DNA of 64,000 bases from Sphingobacteriales bacterium 44-15. Lineage in GTDB: Bacteria; Bacteroidota; Bacteroidia; Chitinophagales; Chitinophagaceae. Position 1 is the stretch's first letter, and each line of letters begins with the position of its first letter. The stretch is taken from positions 1 through 64,000 of the forward strand of contig MKWG01000027.1 in assembly GCA_001899685.1 (NCBI GenBank). The letters run 5' to 3'. Positions 43,756 to 54,756 of this stretch are shown one piece after another. The position numbers and the translations under genes are program-made. The notes beneath the pieces are model-generated. The model worked only from the letters and a program-made list of their open reading frames with translations, was not told the DNA's origin and did not search any database.

Positions 43756-44908
43756 GAACAGTTTTGTATAAGCTGATAAATTGCCTTGCGATAAGGCCAT
43801 AATTATATTGAGATGCTGCATGAGCTGCTATCTCTTTTCTATTAAAGCGTTCATAAACCTCCATTATTGCTGCCAATGCTTCAGCAAGCTGCTGTACGTT
43901 TCCATTGTCTACCAATATACCGTTGCTGTCGTTTACAGCTTCGGGAATGCCGGCTACTCTTGAAGCAATTACCGGCAATCCACAGCAAAGGGCTTCAATA
44001 ATTACACAGGGGAAATTTTCATAGCGGCTGAACATCACCAGGGCATTAGAGCGTTGCATCTGCTGTGCTACTGCTGCATTGCTTATTTCTCCCGGCAATA
44101 GCACCTTATCCTGTATACCTGCGGCGGTGATCATTTTTTTTATATCATTTGAGTCATTGCCTATCAATTGAAGACGCCAGTCTTTTCGTTGCTTTGCCAA
44201 CACAGCAAAAGCCGCAATGATCCCTTCTATGTTTTTCTGATAGTTCATAGCAGAAACATGAATAAAGCTGAAAGGATCATTTTTGGAATTGCCCTCATAA
44301 TAAAAATGATCCGTATCAACCACATTGCGTATTACGTTGACTTCTTTTAATGAAAAAATCTTTTTTATCAGGTAGCCGTCATGCTGCGAAACCGATGTAA
44401 CAGCCGACGCTTTCCTGAATACAGATGCCACTCTTTTCCTGTAGTATAAAGACCGGTTTTTAAAGCTGTCCGGCGGCCCGGGAACATAGGTAGCGGAATG
44501 CTCTGAAACAATATAGGGGATATGCCATTTACTTTTTATCCATTGTGCAATAGTACCGGCCTTCATAGGCACGTGTACATGTATCATATCCGGGAGCCCG
44601 TTCCCGGCAAAGTGTTGGCGTATATACTTTTTATAAGCAGAATAGTATTTCCAGTTATAGATCATTTTATCAATGATCTTTATACCGGTGCGTTTAAAGG
44701 AAAAAAATATAACTATCTCTTTAAGATTGCCGTTGTTGGTTATTACAATCTCACCTTTATTTACAGGAACTGATTCTCCATACTGTGCTACATAGATTAC
44801 AGTAAGGGGTATACAGGAGGCGACCGCAAGAGCGTGGCGCTGAATAAAGTCACCATCAAAAGGGCTGATGCGATTGGGATACCAACTGGTGAGCCAGAGG
44901 ATGTTCAT
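43727..44908 (-). CDS. Glycosyltransferase family 4
   Basis: 393 aa, GT-B fold. N-terminal LWLTSWYPNRISPFDGDFIQ and the C-terminal E-x7-E box (ENFPCVIIEALCCGLPV). Transfers a nucleotide-sugar residue, probably to a surface polysaccharide. Overlaps the flippase gene by 4 bp. Confidence 0.9.
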   Translation of the reverse strand: MNILWLTSWYPNRISPFDGDFIQRHALAVASCIPLTVIYVAQYGESVPVNKGEIVITNNGNLKEIVIFFSFKRTGIKIIDKMIYNWKYYSAYKKYIRQHFAGNGLPDMIHVHVPMKAGTIAQWIKSKWHIPYIVSEHSATYVPGPPDSFKNRSLYYRKRVASVFRKASAVTSVSQHDGYLIKKIFSLKEVNVIRNVVDTDHFYYEGNSKNDPFSFIHVSAMNYQKNIEGIIAAFAVLAKQRKDWRLQLIGNDSNDIKKMITAAGIQDKVLLPGEISNAAVAQQMQRSNALVMFSRYENFPCVIIEALCCGLPVIASRVAGIPEAVNDSNGILVDNGNVQQLAEALAAIMEVYERFNRKEIAAHAASQYNYGLIARQFISLYKTVLTETDPPST

Positions 44909-46218
44909 GCCTTACCTTTTTTTATGAACGATTCGGCCATCAAATGATTTTTTATCTCACCAAATTCTTTGTAGTTAAAATAAAAAAACTCAGCAAGTGT
45001 GATGTGCTGTCCTTTTTTAAAATGCCCTGCAGAAAATAGCATATTGACCAGGTAACCAATACTACTGATCAAAGCGGCAGCTACAATTCCATAACGGGGA
45101 ATAAAAGCTACATCTAAAATTATTATGGCAAGCAGGCCCAGTACAGCGCCCGCCAGATTCACCCAAACTTTATTTTGCCCAGCAAAAAAAGCGCTTAATA
45201 TACTAAGAGTATTCAATGATAATATCCCCGGAATAAGTAAAAGGAATGGTATATGCATATTGTTAAAAGTCGGACCATAAATCAACGGAAAAAGCCAGTG
45301 ACCCAATGCCGCAAGAAGCATACATGCAACCAGGCTCACAGAGGTCAATACCCGGGAAATTTTTAAAATGCTTTGTTTAAAGTCGGATATATTCCTGTTC
45401 TTATCTGCAGATACAGGAAATACAGCGCTTGCCACCATCATGGGAATGATAAGAAAAACCTGCACCAGTTTCGATACCTGGATATAATTGCCAAGATCGG
45501 CTGCCGAGCAATATCTTTCAACAAACCAATAATCTATCCTGTATAAAAGAAAGAACAGGAGATTTGCCCCCAGCGCCTGAAATGCATATCTGAAAATGCC
45601 GGAGACCAGTTTTCGCCCAGGCAAAATTACTTTCTGCACACTACCTGCAATCATAAAGAAGGTAATGGTCAGCAATACACCCTGCAGCAGAAATCCGCCG
45701 AAATAAAGCTCAATATATCCTTTCCGGGAGATGAAATTGCCGGTAAAAGGAAGCATGGCAATCAGCAAAAGGTTAACGATGACCATCAGCAGGTTGGGAA
45801 CTAAAAACGATCTTTTTGCATAAAATAATGAGGTGAAAAAATTAGAGAGTATGCAGCCGCCCGTATACAGGATTGCAGCCATAAAATACTGATCGTAGAC
45901 TTCCGGTAATAACCTCAACTTTAGCAACAGCCAAAGCGCTACGGCTATTGCCGCCGTTACGGTTATTGCCCATAGTAAAGAAAAAGAGCCGAGCTCAACA
46001 GGCCCGGCTCGTCCGGAGGCAAGAAAATAAGAAGTACCGGATTCCAGACTTAAGCTGCCTGCAATCACTACCAGCGCATAACTGTTTACCACAAAATAAA
46101 TGATCCCGCTATACGAAGCTTCGTAATAGCGGGCTATCATAATATTTAAAACCAATACAGATAAAAAATACAGCCCTCTCCAGATAATAGTTTGGTATAT
46201 CAGGTTGCGGAGGGCCAT
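44905..46218 (-). CDS. Oligosaccharide flippase (Wzx-like)
   Basis: 437 aa with about 12-14 membrane segments, MOP superfamily polysaccharide exporter. Moves lipid-linked oligosaccharides over the inner membrane. Placed between GT4 and tpiA. Confidence 0.85.
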   Translation of the reverse strand: MALRNLIYQTIIWRGLYFLSVLVLNIMIARYYEASYSGIIYFVVNSYALVVIAGSLSLESGTSYFLASGRAGPVELGSFSLLWAITVTAAIAVALWLLLKLRLLPEVYDQYFMAAILYTGGCILSNFFTSLFYAKRSFLVPNLLMVIVNLLLIAMLPFTGNFISRKGYIELYFGGFLLQGVLLTITFFMIAGSVQKVILPGRKLVSGIFRYAFQALGANLLFFLLYRIDYWFVERYCSAADLGNYIQVSKLVQVFLIIPMMVASAVFPVSADKNRNISDFKQSILKISRVLTSVSLVACMLLAALGHWLFPLIYGPTFNNMHIPFLLLIPGILSLNTLSILSAFFAGQNKVWVNLAGAVLGLLAIIILDVAFIPRYGIVAAALISSIGYLVNMLFSAGHFKKGQHITLAEFFYFNYKEFGEIKNHLMAESFIKKGKA

Positions 46219-46220
46219 GC

Positions 46221-46985
46221 TTATTTCAGCGCGTCAATAATTTGCCCGAAATCTGCAGCAACGAGCGATGCGCCTCCTACGAGGCCACCATCTACATCCG
46301 GGCGCGAAAAGATATCTTTGGCATTGCTGCCTTTTACACTTCCTCCGTACAGAATGGAAATCGTATCTGCCACATCCTGCCCATACTGATCTGCAAGCGT
46401 TTTACGCAAGTGTGCATGCATTTCCTGAGCCTGGTCAGCAGTAGCGGTCTTGCCCGTTCCTATTGCCCATATGGGCTCGTATGCTATTACGATTTTCTTT
46501 AATTGCTCAACTGAAAGCTGAAAAAGGCTTTCCTCAAGCTGCGCTGCCACATAACTGTTTTGAGTACCCGCTTCTCTTATTTGAAGAGGTTCCCCACAGC
46601 AGAATATTGGCGTAAGACTATAAGTGAGCGCCATATTTACCTTTTCTGCCAGTATCGCATTGGTCTCATTAAAATATTCCCGCCTTTCGGAATGCCCGAT
46701 GATCACAAATTCTATTCCCATAGACTGCAGCATTTCTGCCGATGTCTCCCCTGTATAAGCCCCTGATTTTTGTGTATAGCAGTTTTGAGCAGCTACAAAG
46801 AAGTTAGCCTTACCGGTTACTTTGCTTTTTGCCAGCGACAAATAAGGAAAGGGTACCGCAAGCACTACACTTTGATGCGGCTGGAACGTATGAGAATCCT
46901 GGAGAAGATTGTCCAGCAGATCTTCTGCCTGCGCATAAGTGAGATTCATTTTCCAGTTGGCGGCGGCGATTTGTTGTCTCATCAT
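46221..46985 (-). CDS. tpiA: Triose-phosphate isomerase
   Basis: 254 aa, (beta/alpha)8 glycolytic enzyme. N- and K- in AANWKMN, H in IGHSERR, catalytic E in AYEPIWAIGTG, phosphate loop YGGSVKGSN. Two in-frame ATGs at the start, overlapping the stop of the upstream GlmU-like gene (TCATGATG). Confidence 0.97.
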   Translation of the reverse strand: MMRQQIAAANWKMNLTYAQAEDLLDNLLQDSHTFQPHQSVVLAVPFPYLSLAKSKVTGKANFFVAAQNCYTQKSGAYTGETSAEMLQSMGIEFVIIGHSERREYFNETNAILAEKVNMALTYSLTPIFCCGEPLQIREAGTQNSYVAAQLEESLFQLSVEQLKKIVIAYEPIWAIGTGKTATADQAQEMHAHLRKTLADQYGQDVADTISILYGGSVKGSNAKDIFSRPDVDGGLVGGASLVAADFGQIIDALK

Positions 46986-48151
46986 GAAAGTTGTTTATAG
47001 AGATATCCCAGTATCCCGGTCTCTCCTTCGGTTATGGTTTGGTTTTTAAGTTTTTTCCAGTTTTGAATATGTTCAATTGCTTTATCAAAAGCATACTTGC
47101 CTGCATAGCCCCAACTGAAGCTGGGAATGTGCTTTGGTGTAAGCCCTTCTCCAAAAATATTACAGGCTATGCCCACAAAAGTAGCGGTATTAAATGAAGT
47201 ATGGATTGCGCAACGTGAATAATCTCCCATCATGAGCCCGCATTTGAGACCGGCATTCACCATTCCGTTGCCGATTTCCATAAGAATATCGGATGCGCTG
47301 TTCTTGACATTTGAATTGGAAGTCCCCGCCCCAAGATTGCACCACTCCCCTATTACCGCATCTCCCAGGTAGCCGAAATGTGCTTTGTTGCTATACCCCA
47401 TCATAACGCTGTTCTTGATCTCTCCCCCTGCTGTACAATAAGGTCCTATAGTAGTGGCGCCATAGATAGTTGTTCCCATTTTCAAAACAGCTCCTTCACC
47501 CATGGCAAACGGTCCTCTTATAACAGAACCCTCCATCACTGTTGCATTGCGGCCTATATAAATGGGCCCACCGGTAGCATTAAGAATACAGTGCTCAACT
47601 GCAGCTCCTTCTTCGATGAAGATATGCTCTTCGCCCATGACCCGGTTAGTACCGGAAATAACGCATGATTTTCCTGCACCGGTCAGTAATTGAGAATCAC
47701 CAACGATTGCTTTCCCGTTAAGCTGAACGATATCCCAGGGATATCTTATCAAAGAAACAGTCCCTGCGTATTCCTTTGTATGTATGGGATGAAAGTCCAG
47801 GACATTATTCATTGTGTGAATATCATCACGGCTGCTGCAAAAAGCCAGTAACATTTTATTATGCAACAAAGCTTCGCCATCCTCAAGACGGGTTATAGCC
47901 TCTGTTACAGGCTCATCTGGAAAAACAGCTGCATTGATAAATATCTTTTTTCCTTTAGGGATGGAAGGGTAATGTTCCTGCAAATAATCGGCGGAGAGAA
48001 TTTGTATTTTTTCTTTCAGCAGCAGTTCCCATCTTTCTTTGATCGTTAATATGCCTGATCTTATTTCCGCAATGGAACGGGTATAGGTAAAGGGATGAAG
48101 CAAAGCCCTTTCCGGCGTATCAAAAAGTATAAAGGAACCGGCATCAGTCAT
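46982..48151 (-). CDS. GlmU-like putative sugar nucleotidyltransferase
   Basis: 389 aa. N-terminal part resembles a degenerate nucleotidyltransferase (FILFDTPERALLHPFTYTRS), and residues 190-340 form a left-handed beta-helix with hexapeptide repeats (AVLKMGTTIYGATTIG, then MMGYSNKAHFGYLGDAVIG). Typical Bacteroidetes gene upstream of tpiA. The substrate is unknown. Confidence 0.85.
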   Translation of the reverse strand: MTDAGSFILFDTPERALLHPFTYTRSIAEIRSGILTIKERWELLLKEKIQILSADYLQEHYPSIPKGKKIFINAAVFPDEPVTEAITRLEDGEALLHNKMLLAFCSSRDDIHTMNNVLDFHPIHTKEYAGTVSLIRYPWDIVQLNGKAIVGDSQLLTGAGKSCVISGTNRVMGEEHIFIEEGAAVEHCILNATGGPIYIGRNATVMEGSVIRGPFAMGEGAVLKMGTTIYGATTIGPYCTAGGEIKNSVMMGYSNKAHFGYLGDAVIGEWCNLGAGTSNSNVKNSASDILMEIGNGMVNAGLKCGLMMGDYSRCAIHTSFNTATFVGIACNIFGEGLTPKHIPSFSWGYAGKYAFDKAIEHIQNWKKLKNQTITEGETGILGYLYKQLS

Positions 48152-48221
48152 TTTTCAAATATCTGATATAGAATAGAAAACGCCAAAGTTAATTGCAATA
48201 TGTTGTATTGAGTTATCCCGG

Positions 48222-48260
48222 CGTGAGAAGATAGAAGTGAAACGTGAGACAATGTTGCAG
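48222..48260. repeat. Degenerate GTGAGA-type intergenic repeat
   Basis: GCGTGAGAAGATAGAAGTGAAACGTGAGAC, related to the intergenic repeats near 36730, 58210 and 63360. No ORF here. Confidence 0.5.
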
Positions 48261-48321
48261 GTTGCAAGTAACACGCTGCACATGAAACAACCCGGAACCT
48301 GAAACTTACGACCTGGAACCC

Positions 48322-49887
48322 CTATTTTTCTTCATGGTATTCGTCCTCGGTATTGATATCCCATATATTGCTTTTATCTTTTCTGCCCGCAATAATATTA
48401 GCAACGGCTTCCATAGCAGTAAGCATGCTGTGATCTGAATTGTTATACTTATGCATACCGTTCCTGCCGATCAGGAACAGGTTTTCAATTGTATCGGTAT
48501 AGGCTCTTACGGCCTGGAAATTCTCATATCCGCCAAAATAAGACGGATATGCTTTGGGAGCTTTAATGACAACAGTATCTTCTATATCTTTTGCGTGCAG
48601 CAATCCGATGGTTTCCATTTCACGGATAGCGGATGCGGCAATTTCTTCGTCCCTCCTGTTCCAGAGCTCGTCTGTTTCATTACAAAAAAATTCCACTCCT
48701 ATCCATACTTTTGAAGCGTCTGCTATCATATGGGGACTCCAGTTGTGGAATAGCTGCATGCGTCCTGCCCTGATATTTTTGTCCTGTATATATATCCAAT
48801 TATCTGTAAGTGGCGCCCCCCTCTTTTTTAAAGCCATATTAGAAGCAAGCATTCCCACGATCAAAAAATCCCTGTATTCCAGTGATGCAGCAGACTTTGC
48901 AACAATATCAGGTAAGGTCTCTGTTCTTATTTGTGCTATCAGTTCCTTTACCGGCATTGTGGAAAAAAAATAATTTCCCTCCAGTTGTTGTATCTCACCT
49001 GAAATATTATTTGTAATCTCTGCACTGGTTACCCGGTGATCACCGGTTATCGACAGACCGGTTACTTTATGATTGATGAGTATTGTCCCTCCCATCTGTT
49101 GCACTTTTTTTGCCACGGTTTCCCACATTTGTCCCGGTCCGTATCTGGGATAAAGAAACTGCTCTATCAGGCTGGTGCTTGTGGCAGCCTGCCGGATGGT
49201 TTGATCCCTGGAAAAAATACTCCTGAAAGCGTGTTTTATAACTTTACCGATACTCAGATCTTTAATACGCTGCTGTCCCCAGGTAGCAGGCAATGAATCG
49301 CAGGAAACGCCCCACACTTTTTCAGTATAATCCCTGAAAAAAGTTTCATATAACGTTTTCCCAAACCGGTTTATAAAAAAATCTGTCAGGCTTTTTTCCG
49401 GCCTTACCGGAAAAAGCTTTGCCCTGGTATAGGAAATACCAATTGAGATCATTTTTAGGATACCCAGGTTTTGGGCGGTCTTCCAGTTTAACTGTAGCGG
49501 GTAATTGAAGAATTTGCCTTTATAATATATTCTCGACTTACGCGGACGTATCATCAAGCCTCCTTCACCATCAGTTTTATGTGAAGCAGTTCCGGGATGA
49601 ATAGCGAAGGTTTGGTTGTGGTAATTAATATTAATATTCCTGCTTATCCTGCTATTTTCCTCAAGTGGAAGTATGTTCAGCCACCATTCTATTATTCTTT
49701 CGGACTTTGAAAAAAAACGGTGACCTCCGAGATCAATTTTGTTGCCTTTATAGTCAACGGTCTTGGAAAGCCCTCCTACCTGTGCATCCGTTTCTATCAC
49801 TATAGGGATAATATCAGTTTGGGTAAGCAGTTCATACGCGGCCGTAAGACCAGCGGGACCAGCACCTATGATGATGGCTTTGGGCAT
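48322..49887 (-). CDS. FAD-dependent oxidoreductase (amine oxidase-like)
   Basis: 521 aa from the ATG at 49887. Rossmann [13 protein letters not shown] then [22 protein letters not shown], as in UDP-galactopyranose mutase and protoporphyrinogen-oxidase-like enzymes. The C-terminal end has [18 protein letters not shown]. Probably acts on a surface-sugar or lipid precursor. It overlaps the GT87 gene by 22 bp. Confidence 0.85.
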   Translation of the reverse strand: MPKAIIIGAGPAGLTAAYELLTQTDIIPIVIETDAQVGGLSKTVDYKGNKIDLGGHRFFSKSERIIEWWLNILPLEENSRISRNININYHNQTFAIHPGTASHKTDGEGGLMIRPRKSRIYYKGKFFNYPLQLNWKTAQNLGILKMISIGISYTRAKLFPVRPEKSLTDFFINRFGKTLYETFFRDYTEKVWGVSCDSLPATWGQQRIKDLSIGKVIKHAFRSIFSRDQTIRQAATSTSLIEQFLYPRYGPGQMWETVAKKVQQMGGTILINHKVTGLSITGDHRVTSAEITNNISGEIQQLEGNYFFSTMPVKELIAQIRTETLPDIVAKSAASLEYRDFLIVGMLASNMALKKRGAPLTDNWIYIQDKNIRAGRMQLFHNWSPHMIADASKVWIGVEFFCNETDELWNRRDEEIAASAIREMETIGLLHAKDIEDTVVIKAPKAYPSYFGGYENFQAVRAYTDTIENLFLIGRNGMHKYNNSDHSMLTAMEAVANIIAGRKDKSNIWDINTEDEYHEEK

Positions 49888-51227
49888 GGTTTGGATTTGA
49901 GGTAGGGAAATATTTGTATTTTTTGTTTGTTGTAAAATACGGATAAATAGAAGAAACAAACAAGCCAGAGATATTCTCCCAAAGTATGCTCCATTTTTAT
50001 CAGTGGAGTATTTACAACATTTAATATTAAGCAGATCATAATTAAAGCGTAAGTCTTCCCGAACCGGAATGTAAAAATAACGCCGGCAATCAGCAGGGGG
50101 CAGATCCATTGAACCGCATAATACTGATATCTGTTAATAGGAGAAAAAAAATCGCATAGCATGTATAAGCTGTATCCCAGCAAAGGGTAATTATAAAAGG
50201 TGCTGTCGTTTGTATAAGCCGCCCAAAATACCAAAAACATAATACCGGCTATTATAAAAAACAGGCCGGTAAGAAGCGGCAGTGGTATTTGTACATGAAA
50301 TATATCCGATATAAGGGTAGAAAAGTTTATATCCTGGGAATGATTGATGAATAATCCTTTTTTATGTTCTTTCTCCATCTCATTATAGTTCATTCCTTCC
50401 CATTCCGCGTAATGGGGATCAGGATCATTAACCTTAAAGGTAGTGTCTCTTAAATAATGAATTTTTACATGTTCCTGTATATTGTTTCTATAGTCTGCCC
50501 ACAACTGTCTTTGTGTGCTGCTTGCAAGGATCCATGATAACAGCAATACGGACGGAATAAAAAATAATATTTTATAATGCCTGGCATACTTATTAAACAG
50601 GAAGATAAAAGGGAGAAAAAACAACAGGATGGTAGGCCGTATAAGTACCGCAACAATAAAGATCGTACCTGAGACCAAAGCACGGACAGGATCTTTATTA
50701 TTTTGGAAGTAATAGATGAATGCAATAGCAAGGAAAGGCGGAATAAGATAAAGTTGACCAAATGTAATCATGTTGATCCAGCCTTCTGTAAACAAAATGC
50801 CTGTGCCTGCTGTTAATACTGCAATCTTTTGAGGAACTGTATCTGTTAGTTTAAAGCATAGAAAAACTGAAATTGCCAGCAGAACGTACTGTAAGGCAAG
50901 CCATATTCTGTTGATAGTATGCTGCCGGAATTCTGCAAGAGGATAAAGCAGTATATGAAAAAAAGGACTTGCAGTAGATGCTGATACGGCATTGGCATTA
51001 AAATTTCCCGGATCATAATATCTTATGCCATCCCCTTTTCTCCATTTATAAAAATAGGGAGATTGATTATCTTTTTGTAAACGGGCGCCCACAATCCTGT
51101 TGCGAATATCGCCGGATGTAAGTTTGATGAGATGAAGGTCTCGTCTTATCGTCCATATTAATGCACCTGTGATACAAATGCCTATTAATATCCACAGGGC
51201 CCGGTTCATGATATTATTTAACTTCAA
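49866..51227 (-). CDS. GT87-type membrane glycosyltransferase
   Basis: 453 aa with about 10-12 membrane segments (DUF2029/GT87). A luminal-type [16 protein letters not shown] loop is near residue 90. Uses a lipid-linked sugar to modify surface glycans. Overlaps the M1 peptidase by 14 bp and the FAD enzyme by 22 bp. The start could also be the internal Met at residue 7. Confidence 0.78.
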   Translation of the reverse strand: MKLNNIMNRALWILIGICITGALIWTIRRDLHLIKLTSGDIRNRIVGARLQKDNQSPYFYKWRKGDGIRYYDPGNFNANAVSASTASPFFHILLYPLAEFRQHTINRIWLALQYVLLAISVFLCFKLTDTVPQKIAVLTAGTGILFTEGWINMITFGQLYLIPPFLAIAFIYYFQNNKDPVRALVSGTIFIVAVLIRPTILLFFLPFIFLFNKYARHYKILFFIPSVLLLSWILASSTQRQLWADYRNNIQEHVKIHYLRDTTFKVNDPDPHYAEWEGMNYNEMEKEHKKGLFINHSQDINFSTLISDIFHVQIPLPLLTGLFFIIAGIMFLVFWAAYTNDSTFYNYPLLGYSLYMLCDFFSPINRYQYYAVQWICPLLIAGVIFTFRFGKTYALIMICLILNVVNTPLIKMEHTLGEYLWLVCFFYLSVFYNKQKIQIFPYLKSKPCPKPSS

Positions 51228-52866
51228 CGGATGTTATATAAAAATTTCGGTCCACACTAAAATTCCCGCCGCTGTTTTTTACTTTAAGGGTTTTCCATTT
51301 TTCCCTCGGTTTTATCCGGCGCTCGCCGTCGAAATTGATCTTTACAGGCATATCAAAACCACTCACGCAGTTTGTCCAGCGATAGGATAATTTGTTTTTA
51401 TCTATCTTATACTCCAGCACAGGGATATTGGTAGTAGTGAGGTATTGCTCAAAGACTTTTGAAAAATCAATGCCGGATATCCTGGAAATATAGTCTTCGA
51501 TCTCTTTGCCGGTAACCGTTTTATGATAATAAGTTTTGTTCAGCCCGATGAGTATTTGCCTGAAAAGGGAATCATTATTGATCACCTGCCTGATGGTATG
51601 TATCATATTGCCGCCTTTATAATACATATCACCCGACCCTTCCCTGTTTACCCCGAACGGTCCCTGGATAGGCATGTCGTTTTGTATCCGGCTGCGCGTG
51701 CCTGTTACATATTCGTCTCCTGCTTCCTTACCATATTCGCAGGTGGTGAACAGCGCTTCGGCATAATTCGTAAAGCTCTCATGCACCCACATATCAGCAA
51801 TATCTTTCGAGGTAATATTATTACCAAACCATTCATGCCCGCTTTCATGCACTATTATGAAATCCCATTTCAATCCCCATCCCGTACCCGAAAGATCTGT
51901 TCCCCTGTATCCGTTCATAAAACCATTGCCGTAAGCAACAGCGCTCTGGTGCTCCATCCCTAAGTGAGGCGCTTCAACCAGCTTATAGCCGTCTTCATAA
52001 AACGGGTAAGGTCCAAACCAGTATTCAAAGCATTTCAGCATTTTAAATACCTGCTGAAATTGTGCTTTAGCCTTGTCCACATTATATTCCAGTACCCAGA
52101 AATCGCAATCGAGCTTACCTTTTAAGCCTTTATAATCTTCATGCCAGTGCGCATACCTGCCTATATATGGAACAAGATTGTAGTTGTTGATAGGATTGGT
52201 GACAGCCCAGGTATAAGTAGCCGTCCCATCCGTGTTATAGGTTTCATTCCTGAGCCTCCCATTGGCAACAGCCTGCAGGGTATCCGGTACCGTTATTGTC
52301 AACGATGCACTGTCGGGCTCGTCGCTTTGATGATCTTTGCAGGGATACCAAACGCTGGCGCCCAGTCCCTGGCAGGCCACGGTGATCCAGGGATTGCCGT
52401 TTTTGTCTTTGCTCCATATTACGCCACCATCCCAGGGCGGACGTAAAGCCGGGCGGGGAATGCCATGATAATAGACTGTCAGGTGATTGACTTCAGTAGT
52501 ATACCTGCCCGACGGAACGGCTACAAAATAGACATTACCGTCCCGCCTGAAAGTAAGCGGTTTATCAAGATAGATAATACTGTCTATATCCAGCCCTACC
52601 TGCAGGTCAATTTGCATTTCGTCTGCAGGAGAAGCTACAATAGTATAATAAATGGTATTGCTTCCGGTAATACTGCGCTTATTGAAATCAAATTTTACAT
52701 CCAGCGCATATTTAGTTACATCCCACCAGGCGCGTTCAGGAGTGATTGACCCCCGCAAAGTATCTGCATGGGTGAAATCGTGGTTTTGATGCAGCGGTTG
52801 TGCCCATGATATATTGGTAAAAAATAACAATGACGCCAACGTGAATGCAAAAGCTGTTTTTTTCAA
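51214..52866 (-). CDS. M1-family zinc aminopeptidase
   Basis: 550 aa, gluzincin. Signal peptide 1-22 (ending SWAQ), a beta-rich N-terminal domain, and the zinc site HESGHEWFGNN with third ligand E in MWVHESFTNYAE. Missing the C-terminal ERAP-type domain, as in the shorter Bacteroidetes forms. It hydrolyses N-terminal residues of peptides, probably in the periplasm. Confidence 0.93.
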   Translation of the reverse strand: MKKTAFAFTLASLLFFTNISWAQPLHQNHDFTHADTLRGSITPERAWWDVTKYALDVKFDFNKRSITGSNTIYYTIVASPADEMQIDLQVGLDIDSIIYLDKPLTFRRDGNVYFVAVPSGRYTTEVNHLTVYYHGIPRPALRPPWDGGVIWSKDKNGNPWITVACQGLGASVWYPCKDHQSDEPDSASLTITVPDTLQAVANGRLRNETYNTDGTATYTWAVTNPINNYNLVPYIGRYAHWHEDYKGLKGKLDCDFWVLEYNVDKAKAQFQQVFKMLKCFEYWFGPYPFYEDGYKLVEAPHLGMEHQSAVAYGNGFMNGYRGTDLSGTGWGLKWDFIIVHESGHEWFGNNITSKDIADMWVHESFTNYAEALFTTCEYGKEAGDEYVTGTRSRIQNDMPIQGPFGVNREGSGDMYYKGGNMIHTIRQVINNDSLFRQILIGLNKTYYHKTVTGKEIEDYISRISGIDFSKVFEQYLTTTNIPVLEYKIDKNKLSYRWTNCVSGFDMPVKINFDGERRIKPREKWKTLKVKNSGGNFSVDRNFYITSVEVK

Positions 52867-53009
52867 GCTAATTATTTTAAACCCTAAATTTAATCTGATT
52901 TCTGTATTGCAGCAGTTAAATTACACCAATGGATAAGAATACAGCCACAAATTCCAGCATTCTGCGCAACAGGATGATTGGGGTATACAAAAAAGCCAGG
53001 GATGCACGA

Positions 53010-54665
53010 ATGGATTTTAATATATTTATTGGTATCTTATGCAAGCCCCTGCTAATGATATTGCCCGCAGTATGCATTACCTGTCTTATTGTTTCCTGCA
53101 ACAGAAAACAAAATACATCCCAAAAAATATTCCGCTATAACCAGCCTGAAGGCATTGCTTCTCTGGATCCCGCTTTTGCCAAAAACCAGTCCATCATGTG
53201 GGCGGTGCATCAACTGTATAATACGCTGGTGGAAGTAGATGATGAGCTGCAGGTAAAGCCTTCCCTCTGCCGTTACTGGCGCATATCTGATGACCGGCTG
53301 ACTTATACTTTTATTTTACACAACGATATCTTTTTCCATGATGATCCTGTATTTCCCGGAGGAAAAGGAAGAAAAATGACAGCGTCGGATGTGGCGTACA
53401 GCCTGGAACGTATAACGGATAAGCATACTGCCTCTCCCGGGGCATGGATATTTAATGACCGTATAGCAGCAGATCACGGCTTTATCGCAGTAGACGATAC
53501 TACTTTTCAATTAACGTTGAAGAAGCCTTTCAATCCCATACTCGGGATCCTGAGCATGCAATATTGCTCCATAATACCTCGTGAAGCAGTGGAGAAGTAT
53601 GGCGATGATTTCAGAAGGCACCCCGTGGGCACAGGGCCTTTCAGATTTACGCTGTGGGAGGAAGGGCAAACGCTCCTGCTTGCAAAAAATAATAATTATT
53701 TTGAAAAAGACAGCCTTGGAAAGCAATTGCCCTATATAGATGGGGTTAAAGTAGTATTCCTGGACAGCAAGGCAACAGAATTTCTCGAATTCCGGCAGGG
53801 AAAACTGGATTTTGTAAACGATATTGACGCCTCTTTTAAAGATGAAGTACTGACAAAAAAAGGAGAGCTGAGAAAAGACTGGCAGGGCAGGATTGTATTA
53901 AACAAGCATACTTTTCTTAATACTGAATACTTAGGCATATTGATGGATAGTGCGAACCCCCTGGTAAAAGACAGCCCCCTGCGGCTGAAAGATATCCGTA
54001 AAGCTATTAACTACGGCTTTGACAGGCGGAAAATGGTAATGTATCTCAGGAACTCGCTCGGCACACCTGCGGAAAATGGCTTTATTCCTGCAGGGCTGCC
54101 CTCTTACAACGATTCCGCAACTTATGGATATCATTATGATGTGGCAAAAGCAAGGCAGTTGCTCGCGGCTGCGGGTTTCCCCGATGGGAAAGGGCTGCCG
54201 CAGATAAAGCTGCTTACCATCCCGGTATACGCTGAACTGGGCAGTTTTGTTGCCAGGCAACTCGAAGATATCGGGATCAGGGTGCAGGTGGAAGTAGTGC
54301 AGAAGAGCCTTTTGCTGGAGCAAACAGCAAAATCACAGGCCCTCTTTTTTCGTGGCAGTTGGATGGCGGATTATCCCGATGCGGAAAATTACCTGGGAGT
54401 GTTTTATGGAAAAAACCCGGCGCCGCCTAATTATACAAGGTATCACAACCCGGCGTATGATCAATTATACGAAGCAGCATTGACAGAGCGCAATGACAGT
54501 ATGAGAATTGAAATGTACCGCAAATTAGACCGGATGATCATAGCAGATGCGCCTATAGTGCCATTGTGGTATGATATGGTGATAAGGCTGGTGCAGCCTA
54601 ATGTGAAGCGCTTTACCACCAATAGCCTGAACATGCTGGAGCTGCGGAAAGTAAACATAGAGTAA
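53010..54665 (+). CDS. Peptide ABC transporter substrate-binding lipoprotein
   Basis: SBP_bac_5 family, about 550 aa. Lipoprotein signal with LIVSC before the mature protein; the start at 53010 is chosen because it gives a compact signal, but 52929 and 53055 are also possible. Family blocks include PEGIASLDPAFAKNQS at the mature start, ASDVAYSLERI and HPVGTGPFRFT. No permease gene is adjacent. Confidence 0.88.
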   Translation: MDFNIFIGILCKPLLMILPAVCITCLIVSCNRKQNTSQKIFRYNQPEGIASLDPAFAKNQSIMWAVHQLYNTLVEVDDELQVKPSLCRYWRISDDRLTYTFILHNDIFFHDDPVFPGGKGRKMTASDVAYSLERITDKHTASPGAWIFNDRIAADHGFIAVDDTTFQLTLKKPFNPILGILSMQYCSIIPREAVEKYGDDFRRHPVGTGPFRFTLWEEGQTLLLAKNNNYFEKDSLGKQLPYIDGVKVVFLDSKATEFLEFRQGKLDFVNDIDASFKDEVLTKKGELRKDWQGRIVLNKHTFLNTEYLGILMDSANPLVKDSPLRLKDIRKAINYGFDRRKMVMYLRNSLGTPAENGFIPAGLPSYNDSATYGYHYDVAKARQLLAAAGFPDGKGLPQIKLLTIPVYAELGSFVARQLEDIGIRVQVEVVQKSLLLEQTAKSQALFFRGSWMADYPDAENYLGVFYGKNPAPPNYTRYHNPAYDQLYEAALTERNDSMRIEMYRKLDRMIIADAPIVPLWYDMVIRLVQPNVKRFTTNSLNMLELRKVNIE

Positions 54666-54714
54666 AAGGAGACTTAATACTGTCCGAAAATTAGTACAGG
54701 GCTCCAATATCATA

Positions 54715-54756
54715 GGGGTAAGTGATAAGTGGTAAGAAGTAAGTCACTTATTCCCC
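54715..54756. terminator. Bidirectional terminator-like hairpin
   Basis: GGGGTAAGTGA against TCACTTATTCCCC with a two-base bulge, between the convergent substrate-binding and LTA-synthase-like genes. Confidence 0.55.
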